A DNA stretch of 64,000 bases from Diacronema lutheri (Eukaryota > Haptophyta > Pavlovophyceae > Pavlovales > Pavlovaceae), in assembly GCA_019448385.1 (NCBI GenBank), contig JAGTXO010000026.1, forward strand, positions 64,501 to 128,500, read 5' to 3'. A program made the translations under genes and the position numbers. Each line of letters begins with the position of its first letter. Position 1 is the stretch's first letter. Below are positions 32,676 through 42,500 of the stretch, in pieces. The notes beneath the pieces are model-generated. The model worked only from the letters and a program-made list of their open reading frames with translations. It was not told where the DNA came from and searched no databases.

Positions 32676-33613
32676 CGCATGATAGGCTGTGTGTGTGTTG
32701 GGGGGGGGGGGGGGGGGGGGGGGGCAGCGCATGATAGGCTGTGTGTGTGTTGGGGGGGGGGGGGGGGGGGCGCTTACGAGGTCATCGAGGTAGAGCACGT
32801 CCATTCTCGAGCAGCAGACGAGCGTGTACTCCATACGCCGCTTCTGCTGCTCCTCCTCCATAAGCGCGTACCCCTGGGCGATGGCGGCACGCGCCCAAAA
32901 GGCGGGGAAGGCGAGGGGTCGCCTGGTCGCGCACGGCCGTGCTCGCGCGGAGCGCCGCGCCGCCAGCGCCTGGGCCGCCGCCGCAAGAGCGCTAGCCAGC
33001 GCCAGCGCCTGGGCCAGCGCGAGCGCCGCGAGCGCATCGCGCCTTGCGTCCGGCGCGCGCGCACCCGCTGGATCGAATTGTACTGCCGGAGGACGTTCCT
33101 GAGCGAGACGAAATGGTTGAACCACGCATCGCCGTGCCGCTTCATCTCGCTGAAGAGCGGAGTGTGCTCGCGGTCGACGACGTCCTGCGATTGCATCTCG
33201 ACGCGCACCGGTTTCGCCGCGCGCACTTCGTCCGGGTCGAGCTTGCACGCGAGCTCGCCGTTGCGCGAGTTGGTCGTGTGCGTGAGGTCGTACGTGTGCA
33301 CAAACACGTCGACCGGCATCGGGATGCGGCTGACCACGCGGTGGAGCAGCGTCGGCAGCGAGCGATCGCGAAAGAATTTGGGCAGACCGTACAAGATCAG
33401 CGCGCACCGTTGCTTGCTTCCCGGGCTCGAGCTCAACGACCAGCGCACGCCCTCGAGCGCCTCCGGCGCGTTGGTGCTGTCGCCCTTGCCGCTGGGCGCG
33501 CCCGCCTTCTCGGCGCTGCCTTTCTCGCGCCAGCGGCCAAGCAGGCCGGTGGTACTGATTGCCCTCCTCGGCGCCGACTTTCCCGCGCTCGGCACGCCCG
33601 CGCTCGGGCCCAT
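32148..33613 (-). CDS. Glycosyltransferase-like protein (three exons)
   Basis: Predicted exons are 33613-33065, 32873-32778 and 32462-32148. Exon 1 has CALILYGLPKFFRDRSLP, VDVFVHTYDLTHT and WFNHFVSLRNVLRQYNSIQR. Exon 2 reads GYALMEEEQQKRRMEYTLVC then SRMDVLYLDDL. Exon 3 reads WVPSFHEWELRGDNLIYP, GGMNDRFAIGCRHAMRTYA and a C-terminal MKRFRFQRIRGTG. The RxDVLYLDD acid cluster and NDRFAIG motif suit a nucleotide-sugar transferase fold of the poorly described plant/algal DUF7796-like kind. Introns are GT-AG; intron 2 (GTAAGC donor) contains poly-C tracts. No signal anchor was found, so the 5' end may be incomplete. The activity is inferred. Confidence 0.65.
32638..32770 (+). repeat. Poly-G tracts with a 52-bp tandem unit in an intron
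   Basis: Three G runs of about 33, 24 and 19 bases are separated by a repeated segment CAGCGCATGATAGGCTGTG followed by TGTGTGTT. The unit (G run plus segment) is repeated in tandem. It lies inside intron 2 of the glycosyltransferase-like gene, as poly-C in the transcript. Confidence 0.85.
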
Positions 33614-33663
33614 GCGCGACGCGAGCGCCCAGGTCGACGATTCCGACGCACAAGGCGTGCACG

Positions 33664-34332
33664 ATGGAGTCAAGGGGGTGGTGTTCGTGGCTGTTGTCCC
33701 TGTGGCTCATTCGGACGGACGGGCTCTTCCTGGGCGCGTCGCCGGCGTCGCGCGCCTCGGCTGAGCTGCAGCGCCGCCTCATCGACGGGTACGCGCGTTC
33801 GGGGGTGCAGCGCGAGAAGCCGGAGATCGACCGCCTCGTCGCACAGCTCGCATCCGCTAGCGTCCGATTCGACCGGCGAGCGCTGGACGGCGAGTTGTGG
33901 TGCGTCGCGTGGATGTCTGGGCCGCGGCCGCGGTGGAGCGTCGGGCGCGCGCAGCAGGTGGCGGGACAGCGGTACGATCTCACGCGCGGAGCCGCGACAA
34001 ACTACGCCGAGTTGTTTGGCCGCGCGCTGAGCATCGTGGCAGATGCGGATCTTTGCGAGGCCGACGCGCGCGTGCTTCGCTGCCCCAAGGATTTTGAGCT
34101 GCAGGTCTCATCTGCACGGATTCTTCTCGGCCCATCGATCAGCCTTGGCGTGCCCATCCGCGGACGCGGCGTCGCGCGGCTGTTGTACGCTGACGCGCGC
34201 GTGCGTCTGTTCGTGTCGCCTTCGGAATCGCAGAGCCAATGGGAGGCGAACGGACTGATCATCGCGCAGGTGCCCGCCCGAGCGCTATTCGGCGAAGGCT
34301 GGGAGCAGCCCGCGGCGTTGCGGCGACCGTGA
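33664..34332 (+). CDS. PAP/fibrillin-like plastid lipid-associated protein
   Basis: The 222-residue protein starts MESRGWCSWLLSLWLIRTDG, a hydrophobic signal-like N-terminus as expected for a secondary plastid. Next come a fibrillin-like helix (SAELQRRLIDGYARSGVQRE, EIDRLVAQLASA) and FDRRALDGELWCVAWMSGPR, which corresponds to the conserved LxGxWxLxYT region. The end, GVARLLYADARVRLFVSP, matches the family's final YLDxDLRxxR strand. PAP/fibrillins bind lipids in plastids and plastoglobules. The similarity is moderate. The gene is divergent from the glycosyltransferase-like gene (51 bp) and in tandem with the CS-domain gene. Confidence 0.6.
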   Translation: MESRGWCSWLLSLWLIRTDGLFLGASPASRASAELQRRLIDGYARSGVQREKPEIDRLVAQLASASVRFDRRALDGELWCVAWMSGPRPRWSVGRAQQVAGQRYDLTRGAATNYAELFGRALSIVADADLCEADARVLRCPKDFELQVSSARILLGPSISLGVPIRGRGVARLLYADARVRLFVSPSESQSQWEANGLIIAQVPARALFGEGWEQPAALRRP

Positions 34333-34415
34333 CAGTCTCATGGTGCTGGCCGCTGGCGACTCCAAGAGCCGAGAGTGACGAGGCCGTGACGGTGACACAC
34401 GCAGTTTCAAAAGCG

Positions 34416-35009
34416 ATGGCGGGGGGGATCAAGTTCGCGCGGAACAGGCCACTCTCGCTCCTTCTCCTCCTCAGCACGCGCGTCTGCGCCGCGGAGCTGC
34501 TGTCGCCTGCGCGTGTGACATTTGTGCGCCGAGCACTGTGGCGGCTCCCGCACACTGCCCAGCGCAGCGGCTCCGTGGACGTCTCCGACCTGGGGCTGAC
34601 GCTATCTGATCTCGACACGCCGATCCCCGCCGGGCCCGACGGCCCATCCGTCGTCCTCACGAGAGGCGTGGAGAGCTCGAGTGGGCTTGCCGACAAGCAG
34701 GACGAGGGCATCAGCTGGCAAGAGTCGCGCGACACCGTCGAGGCGACGCTGATCATTCCCGGCCTGCGCGGGCAGCCCGCAGCCGCGATGCTGATGGAGC
34801 TGACCGAGACGACGGCGACCGTGACCGTGTTTGGTCGCACAATCTGGTCGTGCATTCTGCGTGGCCAGATTGACCCGCGCGCGTCGACGAGCGCAATCCG
34901 CCTCGACGGCCTGCAACCAGTGATCGAGGTGGCGCTCGCAAAGGCGCGGCGCGATCCGCGCTGGAACGGCTTCGTCGCGTCCATCGGTGTTGACAGTGTG
35001 CTGCAGTGA
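34416..35009 (+). CDS. CS-domain (p23/NudC-like) protein with a signal peptide
   Basis: The protein has 197 residues from an ATG at 34416. The N-terminus (KFARNRPLSLLLLLSTRVCA) looks like a signal peptide. The C-terminal half has the CS beta-sandwich pattern: ISWQESRDTVEATLIIPGLR, ATVTVFGRTIWSCILRGQID, a proline-free loop, then VIEVALAKARRDPRWNGFVA. CS domains serve as HSP90 co-chaperones or adaptors. A signal peptide is unusual and suggests an ER or plastid-routed form. It lies 83 bp downstream of the PAP-like gene in the same direction. Confidence 0.7.
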   Translation: MAGGIKFARNRPLSLLLLLSTRVCAAELLSPARVTFVRRALWRLPHTAQRSGSVDVSDLGLTLSDLDTPIPAGPDGPSVVLTRGVESSSGLADKQDEGISWQESRDTVEATLIIPGLRGQPAAAMLMELTETTATVTVFGRTIWSCILRGQIDPRASTSAIRLDGLQPVIEVALAKARRDPRWNGFVASIGVDSVLQ

Positions 35010-35158
35010 CGCCCTTGCACCCGCAGCCGAGGCCCGTGCGCGGGTGCCGGGCGAGCGACTTCCAGTGGAGTCTGCCGACTGTCCCTGAGACCCTGACTCG
35101 CCCGGGTCACCTCTGGAGCATCATCAGAGTGCAGAACGTCTTCAGGCCCGCCACAATA

Positions 35159-36403
35159 ATGCCGGGCTTGCTCTCGTGGGGGCACTGGCGCCTCCTCCGC
35201 GCGCGGACGGGCGAGCGCACGCTTGCGCACCTCGCCGCCAACTCAGCCACCGCGCTGCGCGAGCGGCTGGCGATGCGCCCGGCGCAATGGGCGCTGCTCG
35301 CACAGCGCCTCCCGCGGATCGCGGACGAGCACGCAATCGGCGAGGACGCCCGCGCAAACGCGGCGGTTGTGGTCGACTACCTCTTCGAGCAGGTGGGGAT
35401 GGACGCGCCGCGCGCGCGCGCGCTCGTGCTTGGCGCGCCGAGGATCCTTACATTTGCGCGCGCAAAGCTCGAGCACAGGCTGGGCTACTGGCAGGCGCGG
35501 TTGGAGCTGTCGGACGCGGACGTACGCAGGCTGCTCGCAGCCTACCCGCAAGCGCTGCTGCTACGCTCGCGCACCAACGTGGGCCCCACACTCGACGCTC
35601 TCGCCGAGCGTTTTGAGCTCGACCTCGCCGCTCTGCGCGTGCTCGTGCTCCGCTGGCCGCCCGTCGTCGGCATGTCGCTGCCCGAGGGCCTCCACCCACG
35701 CCTCGAGTACGTCCGCGAGCGGCTCGAGCTCGACGAGGCGCAGCTCCGCCGGCTCTTCCTGATGCGGCCGCGCCTCTTCGGCTCCGCCATCCACGAGAAC
35801 ATTGAGCCGAAGCTCGCGCTGCTCGAGCGCGAGCTGTGCGTGAGCGGCGCCGAGCTGCGTAAGATCGCGACGCGCGCTCCAACCCTCCTCGGCCTCTCGA
35901 CCGACACGCTGCTCGCGCGCCTGCGCTCGATACGCGAGGCGCTCGGCCTCGAGCCGGAGCAGCTGCGCAAGATGGTCTTGCTCTTCCCCTCGGTCGCGTG
36001 CTACAGCCCCGAGGCCAAGCTCGCGCCCACCGTGCGCTTCCTGCGCGAGCGGCTGAGCCTGAACAGCGACGAGATGGCAGCGATGCTGCGCGTCAAGCCG
36101 CAGCTCGTCTCGTACGCGCTCGCCAACCTGCAGGCCAAGCTCGCCTTCTTTGAGGAGGAGGTGGGCGCGTCGCCCGAGCAGGTGCGCACCGCCGTCCTCG
36201 CCGCGCCCGCCATCCTCGGCCTCTCCATCGCCAACCGGTTGCGACCGAGGCTGCAGCTCCTCCAGGCGCAGCTCGCACAAGCGGCGGCAGAGGGCAAAGC
36301 AGCGCCGCCCGACGTGATGCTCCGCTTCCGGCTGGCGGCCGTACGGCCGCCGAGCGGTGGGCGGGCAAAGCACGTGCCCGGTGAGGTAGCTGTGAGCGTT
36401 TGA
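35159..36403 (+). CDS. mTERF-domain protein
   Basis: From the ATG at 35159 the product has 414 residues. The frame is open further upstream, but that overlaps the CS-domain gene. It consists of about eight mTERF helix-turn-helix-3/10 repeats, for example LGAPRILTFARAKLEHRLGY, RLLAAYPQALLLRSRTNV, LVLRWPPVVGMSLPEGLHPR, IATRAPTLLGLSTDTLLARL and LLFPSVACYSPEAKLAPTV, each with the LxxxP pattern. mTERFs bind nucleic acid in mitochondria or plastids and act in transcription termination or ribosome biogenesis. The N-terminus is basic and suits organelle import, but the target organelle cannot be decided. Confidence 0.9.
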   Translation: MPGLLSWGHWRLLRARTGERTLAHLAANSATALRERLAMRPAQWALLAQRLPRIADEHAIGEDARANAAVVVDYLFEQVGMDAPRARALVLGAPRILTFARAKLEHRLGYWQARLELSDADVRRLLAAYPQALLLRSRTNVGPTLDALAERFELDLAALRVLVLRWPPVVGMSLPEGLHPRLEYVRERLELDEAQLRRLFLMRPRLFGSAIHENIEPKLALLERELCVSGAELRKIATRAPTLLGLSTDTLLARLRSIREALGLEPEQLRKMVLLFPSVACYSPEAKLAPTVRFLRERLSLNSDEMAAMLRVKPQLVSYALANLQAKLAFFEEEVGASPEQVRTAVLAAPAILGLSIANRLRPRLQLLQAQLAQAAAEGKAAPPDVMLRFRLAAVRPPSGGRAKHVPGEVAVSV

Positions 36404-36441
36404 CACTTGACACTGAGAACTGAGGTGCTCTCAAGCCTCAA

Positions 36442-36496
<55 letters not shown>

Positions 36497-36512
36497 CCCC
36501 CCCATGCCCGGA
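36442..36512 (+). repeat. Poly-C tract of about 60 bases
   Basis: A nearly pure C run lies between the convergent ends of the mTERF and VKOR genes. It accounts for the proline and glycine runs in nearby frames, which are not genes. Its exact length is unreliable in any assembly. Confidence 0.9.
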
Positions 36513-36533
36513 AGTCATTCAAGTGCGCGGCGC

Positions 36534-37010
36534 TCACGCCGCTTTGGGCTTTTCAGGCATCGCAAAGCGATCGCGCAGGACGAGCACGAGCAGGCTCGTG
36601 TTCACCACGTACGTCGAGATGCACACGACGCACACGTCGCCGAGGATGAATGCGAGCGCATACGCGAGGATGGCCGTCGTCGCGATCGAAGCGAACGTGC
36701 CGATCAGCAGCAGCGCGCGGCCGAAGGGCACGAACGGGTAGAACATGACGAGCACGTAGTACATGGCGCCGTACGCCGCGTTGGGTAGGTCGAGCGCGCC
36801 GCCCGTGCGCACCAGGCCGAGCTTGCTCATCAGCTTGCCCCACTCTGACGTGAAGACGGCGGTGCACGACGCGCCAATTGAACTGATGTCGCAGAGCGCC
36901 TTGTATTCCAGCCCGATCTCGCTCATCCGCACCGCCTCGTGCTCGACGTGCAGCGCGTACAGCGCGGCGCACATGCCCACTGCGCCGAGCAGGCGGATCG
37001 CGACCGACAT
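36534..37010 (-). CDS. Vitamin K epoxide reductase (VKOR) family protein
   Basis: The product has 158 residues from the ATG at 37010, about the size of animal VKORC1. It has four hydrophobic helices and both redox pairs of the family: a loop cysteine pair in KALCDISSIGASCTAVFTSE with the following WGKLMSKLG, and the membrane CVVC in FILGDVCVVCISTYVVN. The internal YGAMYYVLVMFYPF helix is typical. VKORs reduce quinones and drive disulfide formation in ER or thylakoid membranes. No thioredoxin fusion is present, unlike plant plastid VKOR, so an ER form is more likely. It diverges from the gene at 37092, 81 bp away. Confidence 0.92.
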   Translation of the reverse strand: MSVAIRLLGAVGMCAALYALHVEHEAVRMSEIGLEYKALCDISSIGASCTAVFTSEWGKLMSKLGLVRTGGALDLPNAAYGAMYYVLVMFYPFVPFGRALLLIGTFASIATTAILAYALAFILGDVCVVCISTYVVNTSLLVLVLRDRFAMPEKPKAA

Positions 37011-37091
37011 GCTGGTTTCCGATCCGATTGCAGGCTTTTTCAGGATCTCCACGTGGCGGGCGCTGCACGACGGCGTGGAGGGCGCGGCAGG

Positions 37092-37877
37092 ATGCTCAAG
37101 TCGGTTTTCGGCGAGTATGCGAGCCTTGCGATGATCGGCGTGGCCATCATCGCGATCCTGGCGAACAGCTCAACCATCGACCCAGAGGATTCGATCCCGT
37201 GGGAGGTGACGCTCGCGGGCACGTGCGCGCTCTCGGTCAGCGCAGTGGCGATGGTCGCTAAGAAGCCGGAGGTCGCCTACTTTGTGATGGGCACGCTCGC
37301 GTTCCTCGCGCCGACGTACTACGTGTACCATCGCAACGTTGACATCCACAACTGGAGCTTCGGCACGCGCCTGTCGCTCAAGGCGAGCGCCGCCGACGTG
37401 GTCGCCGATTACTGGCAGTCGACTCCAAACGTGACCAACTTTGACCACCTGCTGCCCGGCCCGCTCACGCTGGTGCAGCTCTCGCTCGCCAACCCGAACG
37501 TGCGCCTTTTCGCCAACGCCACGGAAATATTGCACTCGGGCATCGAGCTGCGCGGCGCGGGCGGCGCGAAGACGCACGACTACCTCCTCGTTCAGTCGCC
37601 GCGCCGCGTCAAGCGCGAGGTCGCGGCGATCATGACGCTCCTCAAGGTGCCCGTCGAGCTGGATGTGTGGCCCGACGGCGCGGACATGTCGATGGACCTG
37701 CAGATCGCGTCAGGCATCGTGATGCCCCACCTCTTCTCCGCGCGGCTGCTGCCGCTCGAGAAGGGGGCGGCCGTCGCAAAGCTGCACGAGAAGCACAAGC
37801 TGCGCCCTTTCCTCCTCGACTGTTTTGCCGTCGAGTTCAGGCCCAACCTCTACGATCTGTACGACGAGTCGAGGTGA
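37092..37877 (+). CDS. Membrane protein of unknown function
   Basis: The 261-residue product starts MLKSVFGEYASLAMIGVAII. Three hydrophobic segments fill the first 80 residues (MIGVAIIAILANS, VTLAGTCALSVSAVAMVA, AYFVMGTLAFLAPTYYVYH). A soluble C-terminal domain of about 180 residues follows (WSFGTRLSLKASAADVVADY, LTLVQLSLANPNVRLFANAT, LRPFLLDCFAVEFRPNLYD). I do not recognise the family. The lack of low complexity indicates a genuine conserved gene. The head-to-head position with VKOR may mean co-expression, but that is inference only. Confidence 0.75.
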   Translation: MLKSVFGEYASLAMIGVAIIAILANSSTIDPEDSIPWEVTLAGTCALSVSAVAMVAKKPEVAYFVMGTLAFLAPTYYVYHRNVDIHNWSFGTRLSLKASAADVVADYWQSTPNVTNFDHLLPGPLTLVQLSLANPNVRLFANATEILHSGIELRGAGGAKTHDYLLVQSPRRVKREVAAIMTLLKVPVELDVWPDGADMSMDLQIASGIVMPHLFSARLLPLEKGAAVAKLHEKHKLRPFLLDCFAVEFRPNLYDLYDESR

Positions 37878-37935
37878 TGCGCGACTCTCAGAAGTCAGAA
37901 GTCAGAAGTGAATCCCACCACAGATCGCCGATCGT

Positions 37936-39489
37936 TCAGACGATGCCATGGCGCTGCGCATCGCCAAACACGCTCGCGAGCACCGCCTGTGCGTGCGCGC
38001 CATTCTGCGACGCCGAGCCGGCTACGCCCGCAAACCAGCCGACGGACGTGAGCGCGCCCGTGCCGCGCGCGTGCTCCTCGCTGCCCTCGAAGGCGGGCGC
38101 GGCCACGCACCGCTGCGCGCCGCTCGCACTCGGCCTGCGCGGCCGTCTCTGTGCAAGCGCGAGCATGCCGGCGGCGAGCTGCTCGGGCATGAGCGCGCGC
38201 AGCTGCTCCGCGCCGTCGCCCGCGCCGTCGCCCGCGCCTCCGCCGCGCAGGAGCGGAAGCGCCACCATCGTGCGCGTCGCGCTGCTCAGCGCACCGCCCA
38301 CCGCGTCCGCACGCGGGCGCGCGCGGCGCGCGAGCGGCCCATCGCTCGAGCCGCCGGAGAATGAAGCCGACGCCGACGCTGCGACCGAAGGGAGCGGCGC
38401 GGCGGAGAGGGCGGCCAGAGGGGCAGCACTATCGATGCTGTTGCGCGCGCCGACGGTGCGCGGCGCGACACGCGCCGGCGACGGCTGCGCGGCGGCCGCG
38501 GCTGCAGGGGCGTTGAATGCAGAGGCGCGCGATCGCCGCGGTGTGCGCCGCCGGCCCGGCTCGCCCGCTGCGGCCACGACGGCAGGCTGCACCGACATTG
38601 CGGCCGCGCGCGCGGCGGCGCCGGACCTGCGCAGCGGCGGTGGGCGGCGTGCAGCCCCCATCTCGGGCAGCACGGGCGCAGATCGGTCGGGCGGCGATGC
38701 GTGGCGCACGCCCTCCACGCCGTTCGCCTCCTCCGCGCCTGCGAGCCTCGCGTACAGCTGCGCGCGCGCGTGCCGCTCATGGGAGAGCGCGCTCTGCGCG
38801 GCCGCGAGCCGCGCGGCGGTATCCGCACGGCGGCGCTCGAAGGCGTTTGCGCGGCGCTCGAGATTCAACCGCACGCCCTCGAGCGATGCGAAGCGCCGCT
38901 CCTGCGCGACGAGCGCGTCGTCGCGCGCCGCCAGCTGCACGCGCGCCGCCGCGAGCGCAGCGTCGCGCAGCGCGAGCTCGGCCTCGGCCGCGGCGCGCGC
39001 GGTGCATTCGGCCGCGTGCGCCGCGCGCTCGTCACCGAGCTCGCGCTTGCAGCGCAGCTCGAGCCGCCGAGCGAGCGCGAGCCGGATCGGGATCGCGCGG
39101 TTCCGCTCGGACATGAGCATGATGCTCGCTTTGCCGCGCTTGCGCGCGCAGAGGAAGAGGCGCACGGCGTACAGCAGCCCGGCGGCGCGCGCGCCGACCG
39201 CAAGCTCGCGCATGCGCGCGCGCACCTCGGCGATCTCGCGCTCGGCGCTCGCTAGCTCGTCGGCGTGCGCCCGAGCGCTCGCGTCGTGCGCGCGCTGGAC
39301 CTCGGCCAACTGCGCGCCAAGCAACTCCGCCTCCTTGCGCGCGAGGAAGAGCTGACGGTCGCACCGCTCCGCCTCGAGGAGCGCAGACCGCTCGAGCTTG
39401 TGCACGCTGGCGGTGAGCGTGTGCACCTGATTCTGCAGCCCTTGCGCACGAAACGCCGCGTCGTCGTCGTCACGCACGACGACCTCCAT
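37936..39489 (-). CDS. Coiled-coil protein, hypothetical
   Basis: From the ATG at 39489 the product has 517 residues; the frame is open further upstream but would overlap the divergent protease. The first roughly 270 residues are nearly continuous heptad-like helix (FRAQGLQNQVHTLTASVHKL, RKEAELLGAQLAEVQRAHD, SAEREIAEVRARMREL, RLALARRLELRCKRELGDER, ARDDALVAQERRFASLEGV). A disordered Ala/Ser/Pro-rich tail follows. Coiled-coil proteins of this kind are common cytoskeletal or flagellar components, but no specific homologue is recognised. Confidence 0.65.
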   Translation of the reverse strand: MEVVVRDDDDAAFRAQGLQNQVHTLTASVHKLERSALLEAERCDRQLFLARKEAELLGAQLAEVQRAHDASARAHADELASAEREIAEVRARMRELAVGARAAGLLYAVRLFLCARKRGKASIMLMSERNRAIPIRLALARRLELRCKRELGDERAAHAAECTARAAAEAELALRDAALAAARVQLAARDDALVAQERRFASLEGVRLNLERRANAFERRRADTAARLAAAQSALSHERHARAQLYARLAGAEEANGVEGVRHASPPDRSAPVLPEMGAARRPPPLRRSGAAARAAAMSVQPAVVAAAGEPGRRRTPRRSRASAFNAPAAAAAAQPSPARVAPRTVGARNSIDSAAPLAALSAAPLPSVAASASASFSGGSSDGPLARRARPRADAVGGALSSATRTMVALPLLRGGGAGDGAGDGAEQLRALMPEQLAAGMLALAQRRPRRPSASGAQRCVAAPAFEGSEEHARGTGALTSVGWFAGVAGSASQNGAHAQAVLASVFGDAQRHGIV

Positions 39490-39547
39490 GCTGGGCTTGA
39501 TCTGTGCAACGGCACGAATTGCAGCGGCGTGCGTGCGAGTGGTGGGC

Positions 39548-42500
39548 ATGCGAGCAGCGGTGCTCATCGTCGCGGCCGTCGGGCTGCTCGGCGCGGGCAT
39601 GTCGCGCGCGCAGGTGCGGCACGCGTGGTCGGTCGCACCCAGCCTGCGCCTCGGGCTCGCGCCACCTCGTGCCCGCCACACCGTCGCGCTGGACGCCCAC
39701 GGCGCGCGCCGGCGGTTGGACGCCGCGTCGCAGCGGCGCGCGGAGGCGCGCGGGCGCTCGTTTGGCGAGGCGCTGCCGCTGACAAACGTTTCGATCGCGG
39801 AAGCGGGCGAGTGGGAGACGCTGCACGACGGCTCGCGGCTCTGGCGCCTCGTGCTCAGCTGCCCCGGCGCCTCGTCCGTCCACTTCTTCTCGGACGCGTT
39901 TGAGCTTCTGCCGGGCGATCGACTCTACGTGCACGGCGGCGGGCGCGTGGGCACGCGCGGCGCGTACAGCGAGGCGAACAACGCGCCGCACCGCACGTTC
40001 GCCTCGCCCCCCATGCCCGGTGCGTGCCCCTCCGCCCCTCGCGCCCGCGCCCCTCGACGCACGGGCATCCTGGCCCGCGCGAGTGTCCGACGCGCCTATC
40101 GGACAATCGGCCATTCGATCCGGCGCGTGCCTTTCGCGCAACGTTGGGCGCGCGCACCGCGTCGCGCGCAGGCGACGAGCTGCACCTCGAGCTGCACGAG
40201 ACGGCCCGCGCGGACGGCGCGCGCACCGCGGCCAATGGCGTGGACGACGCGGGCGTGGACGGCGCGGGCGTGGACGGCGCGTCGCCGTCGACGGACGGTG
40301 CGGACGCGGGCACGCATGGCGGCCGGAGGCTGCTCGAGCTTACGCTGGTGAGCGCGCTTTACGCTGTGCGCTTTTGGCCGCGCAGTCGCCGCGTCCGCTC
40401 GCCAAGCCCTGACGTCGCCCGCGTGCTGACGAGCTCCCTCCCCCCCCCCCCTCCCTCCTGCACCCCGCACGCCATGCCGTCCGCTCCGCGCGCGCGCGCA
40501 GCTCGTCGCCGGAACGACGCCGCTCTTCAGCTCGAACGCGTGGCAGCGAGCGACGGGCCGCTCGTCGCGCGCATCGCGCGGCCAACCGCCGCCGTTTGAA
40601 AAGCGGACGCGCAGAGCGCACGCACGCGACGAGCGCGCGCGCGGCACGGTGGCGCGCGAGAAGGGTGAGTCGTCCGCGTCGGCGGTGCGGCTCGCGTCGT
40701 GGGTGAGCGGCAGCGGCGCGTGCATGGTGAACGAGCGGTGCGAGGTTGGTCGTCGGTGGGAGGCGCAGGCGGCGGGCGTCGCGGCGATCGTCGAGCACCA
40801 CACTGCCTCCATCTGCACGGGCACGCTCATCAACTCGCTCGGCTCGGGCAAGCCGCGTCAGCTCTTCATCACCGCGTACCACTGCGTGCGCTCGCGCGTG
40901 GAGGAGGCGGGCTTCGACCCGCGCGACAACTTTTTGCCGTGGAGCTTCCTTTTTAATTGGCAGTCGGACGCGTGCGCGACCAATGATGTGCCCGGCGGGC
41001 GCGGCTCGCACGTGGGCGGGATCGACACGGTCTACGGCGCGTCCATCCGCGCGTACGGCAACGACACGGACTTTGCGCTGCTCGAGGTGCACGAGCAGAT
41101 CCCACCCGAGTTCAACGTGCACTACGCCGGGTGGGACGCGACATCGGCCCGGCCAAACATGTCGCTCATCATCCACCACCCCACGTCGGACCTCAAGAAG
41201 ATCTCCATCGATTACGACCCGCCGAAGACATGGTCGTTTGGCGGCGACGACTATTACCAGATCATCTTTGGCGAGCGGCGCGTGTGGGCGTCGCCTCACT
41301 GGTTCATCGAGCGGTACGAGGTGGGCAGCACCGAAGGCGGCTCGTCGGGAGGGCCGCTTTTTAATTGGGACGGCCGGCTGGTTGGCGTGCTGCACGGCGG
41401 CTATGCCGATTGCCACCTGCCAAAGCAGGATTGGTACGGCAAGCTCGTCAACCAATGGGACGAGCAGCGCAAGTGGTTCCAGCAGGGCCCGCACGGCTCG
41501 CTCTCGCGCTGGCTCGATCCGGAGGGGACGGGCGTTCGCCTCACCGACGGAGCGTGGCACGCGCCGCACGCCCACACGCTCCGCGCGAACGCGGCGGTCG
41601 AGTTGGGCGCGTCGGTGCGCGCGCCGTGCACACGCGCGGCACGCGCGGCACGCGCGGCACGCGCGGCACGCGCGGCACGCGCGGCACGCGCGCCGCGTCA
41701 TGCGCCGTCTCCGCGGCGCGCGGCGCGCCCAACCACCCCCTTACCTTCCCGCCCCCCCCCCCCCCCCCCCCTTTTGCCCTGCGCGCCGCCCGCGCGGCCG
41801 CCCTCCCGCGGCTGCAGGCGCTCACGTTCGCGCGCGCGAGCGGCCAGCAGCGGCGCGTGGCGCGCGCGCTCTCCGTCTCGCTGCTCGCGCCGCCGACCGC
41901 CAGCGTGCTCGTGAGCGTGCGCATCGTGGACGGCGACGGGGCATCGGGCGGGTGCGGCTGTTTTGTCGCAGAGCCCTCACAGCTGCTCTTCGAAGCGGCC
42001 GAGTGGGAGGACGTGCAATGGCTCGCGCTCTACTGGCAGCCATCGTGCGCGGACGGGTCTGATGCCGCAGCCGGCCGCAGCGCGTGCGCGGACGCCACCG
42101 CGCGCGCGCGCTTCAGCGTCGAGTCCGCCGACGAGGCGTACGCGCAGGGCGGCGCAACGCCACCCGACGTCGCGCTCGTCGGGCCGGAGGCTGCCGGCGC
42201 GCGGCCGAGCGCCGGCGCGCTCGATGGCGCACAGGGCTGGGCGGGCGCGCCGTCGCCTGACTTCCCCTTTGCGCTTGTCGGCTGTTTCGCATCGCTGCCG
42301 AGCGAGCACCGGCGTGTCGCGCAGAGCGGTGCGGCGGGCGGCGCGGACGTGTGCCACAGGCTGTGCGTGTCGGAGGGTTACGACCTCTTCCTGCTCGGCT
42401 CGGGCGCCTGCTACTGCGTGGGCGCCGCCGTCGTCGACCGCGAGATCCCCGCCGACGACCTGCCCACCCGCGCGTGCCACGGCGCGGGAGTGCGAACCTA

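Noticed and set aside
41541-41924. Frames with ARAARA, RVPRVP or RHARHA repeats as genuine repeat proteins
   Set aside because: All three are readings of one 10-bp intronic tandem repeat in different frames.
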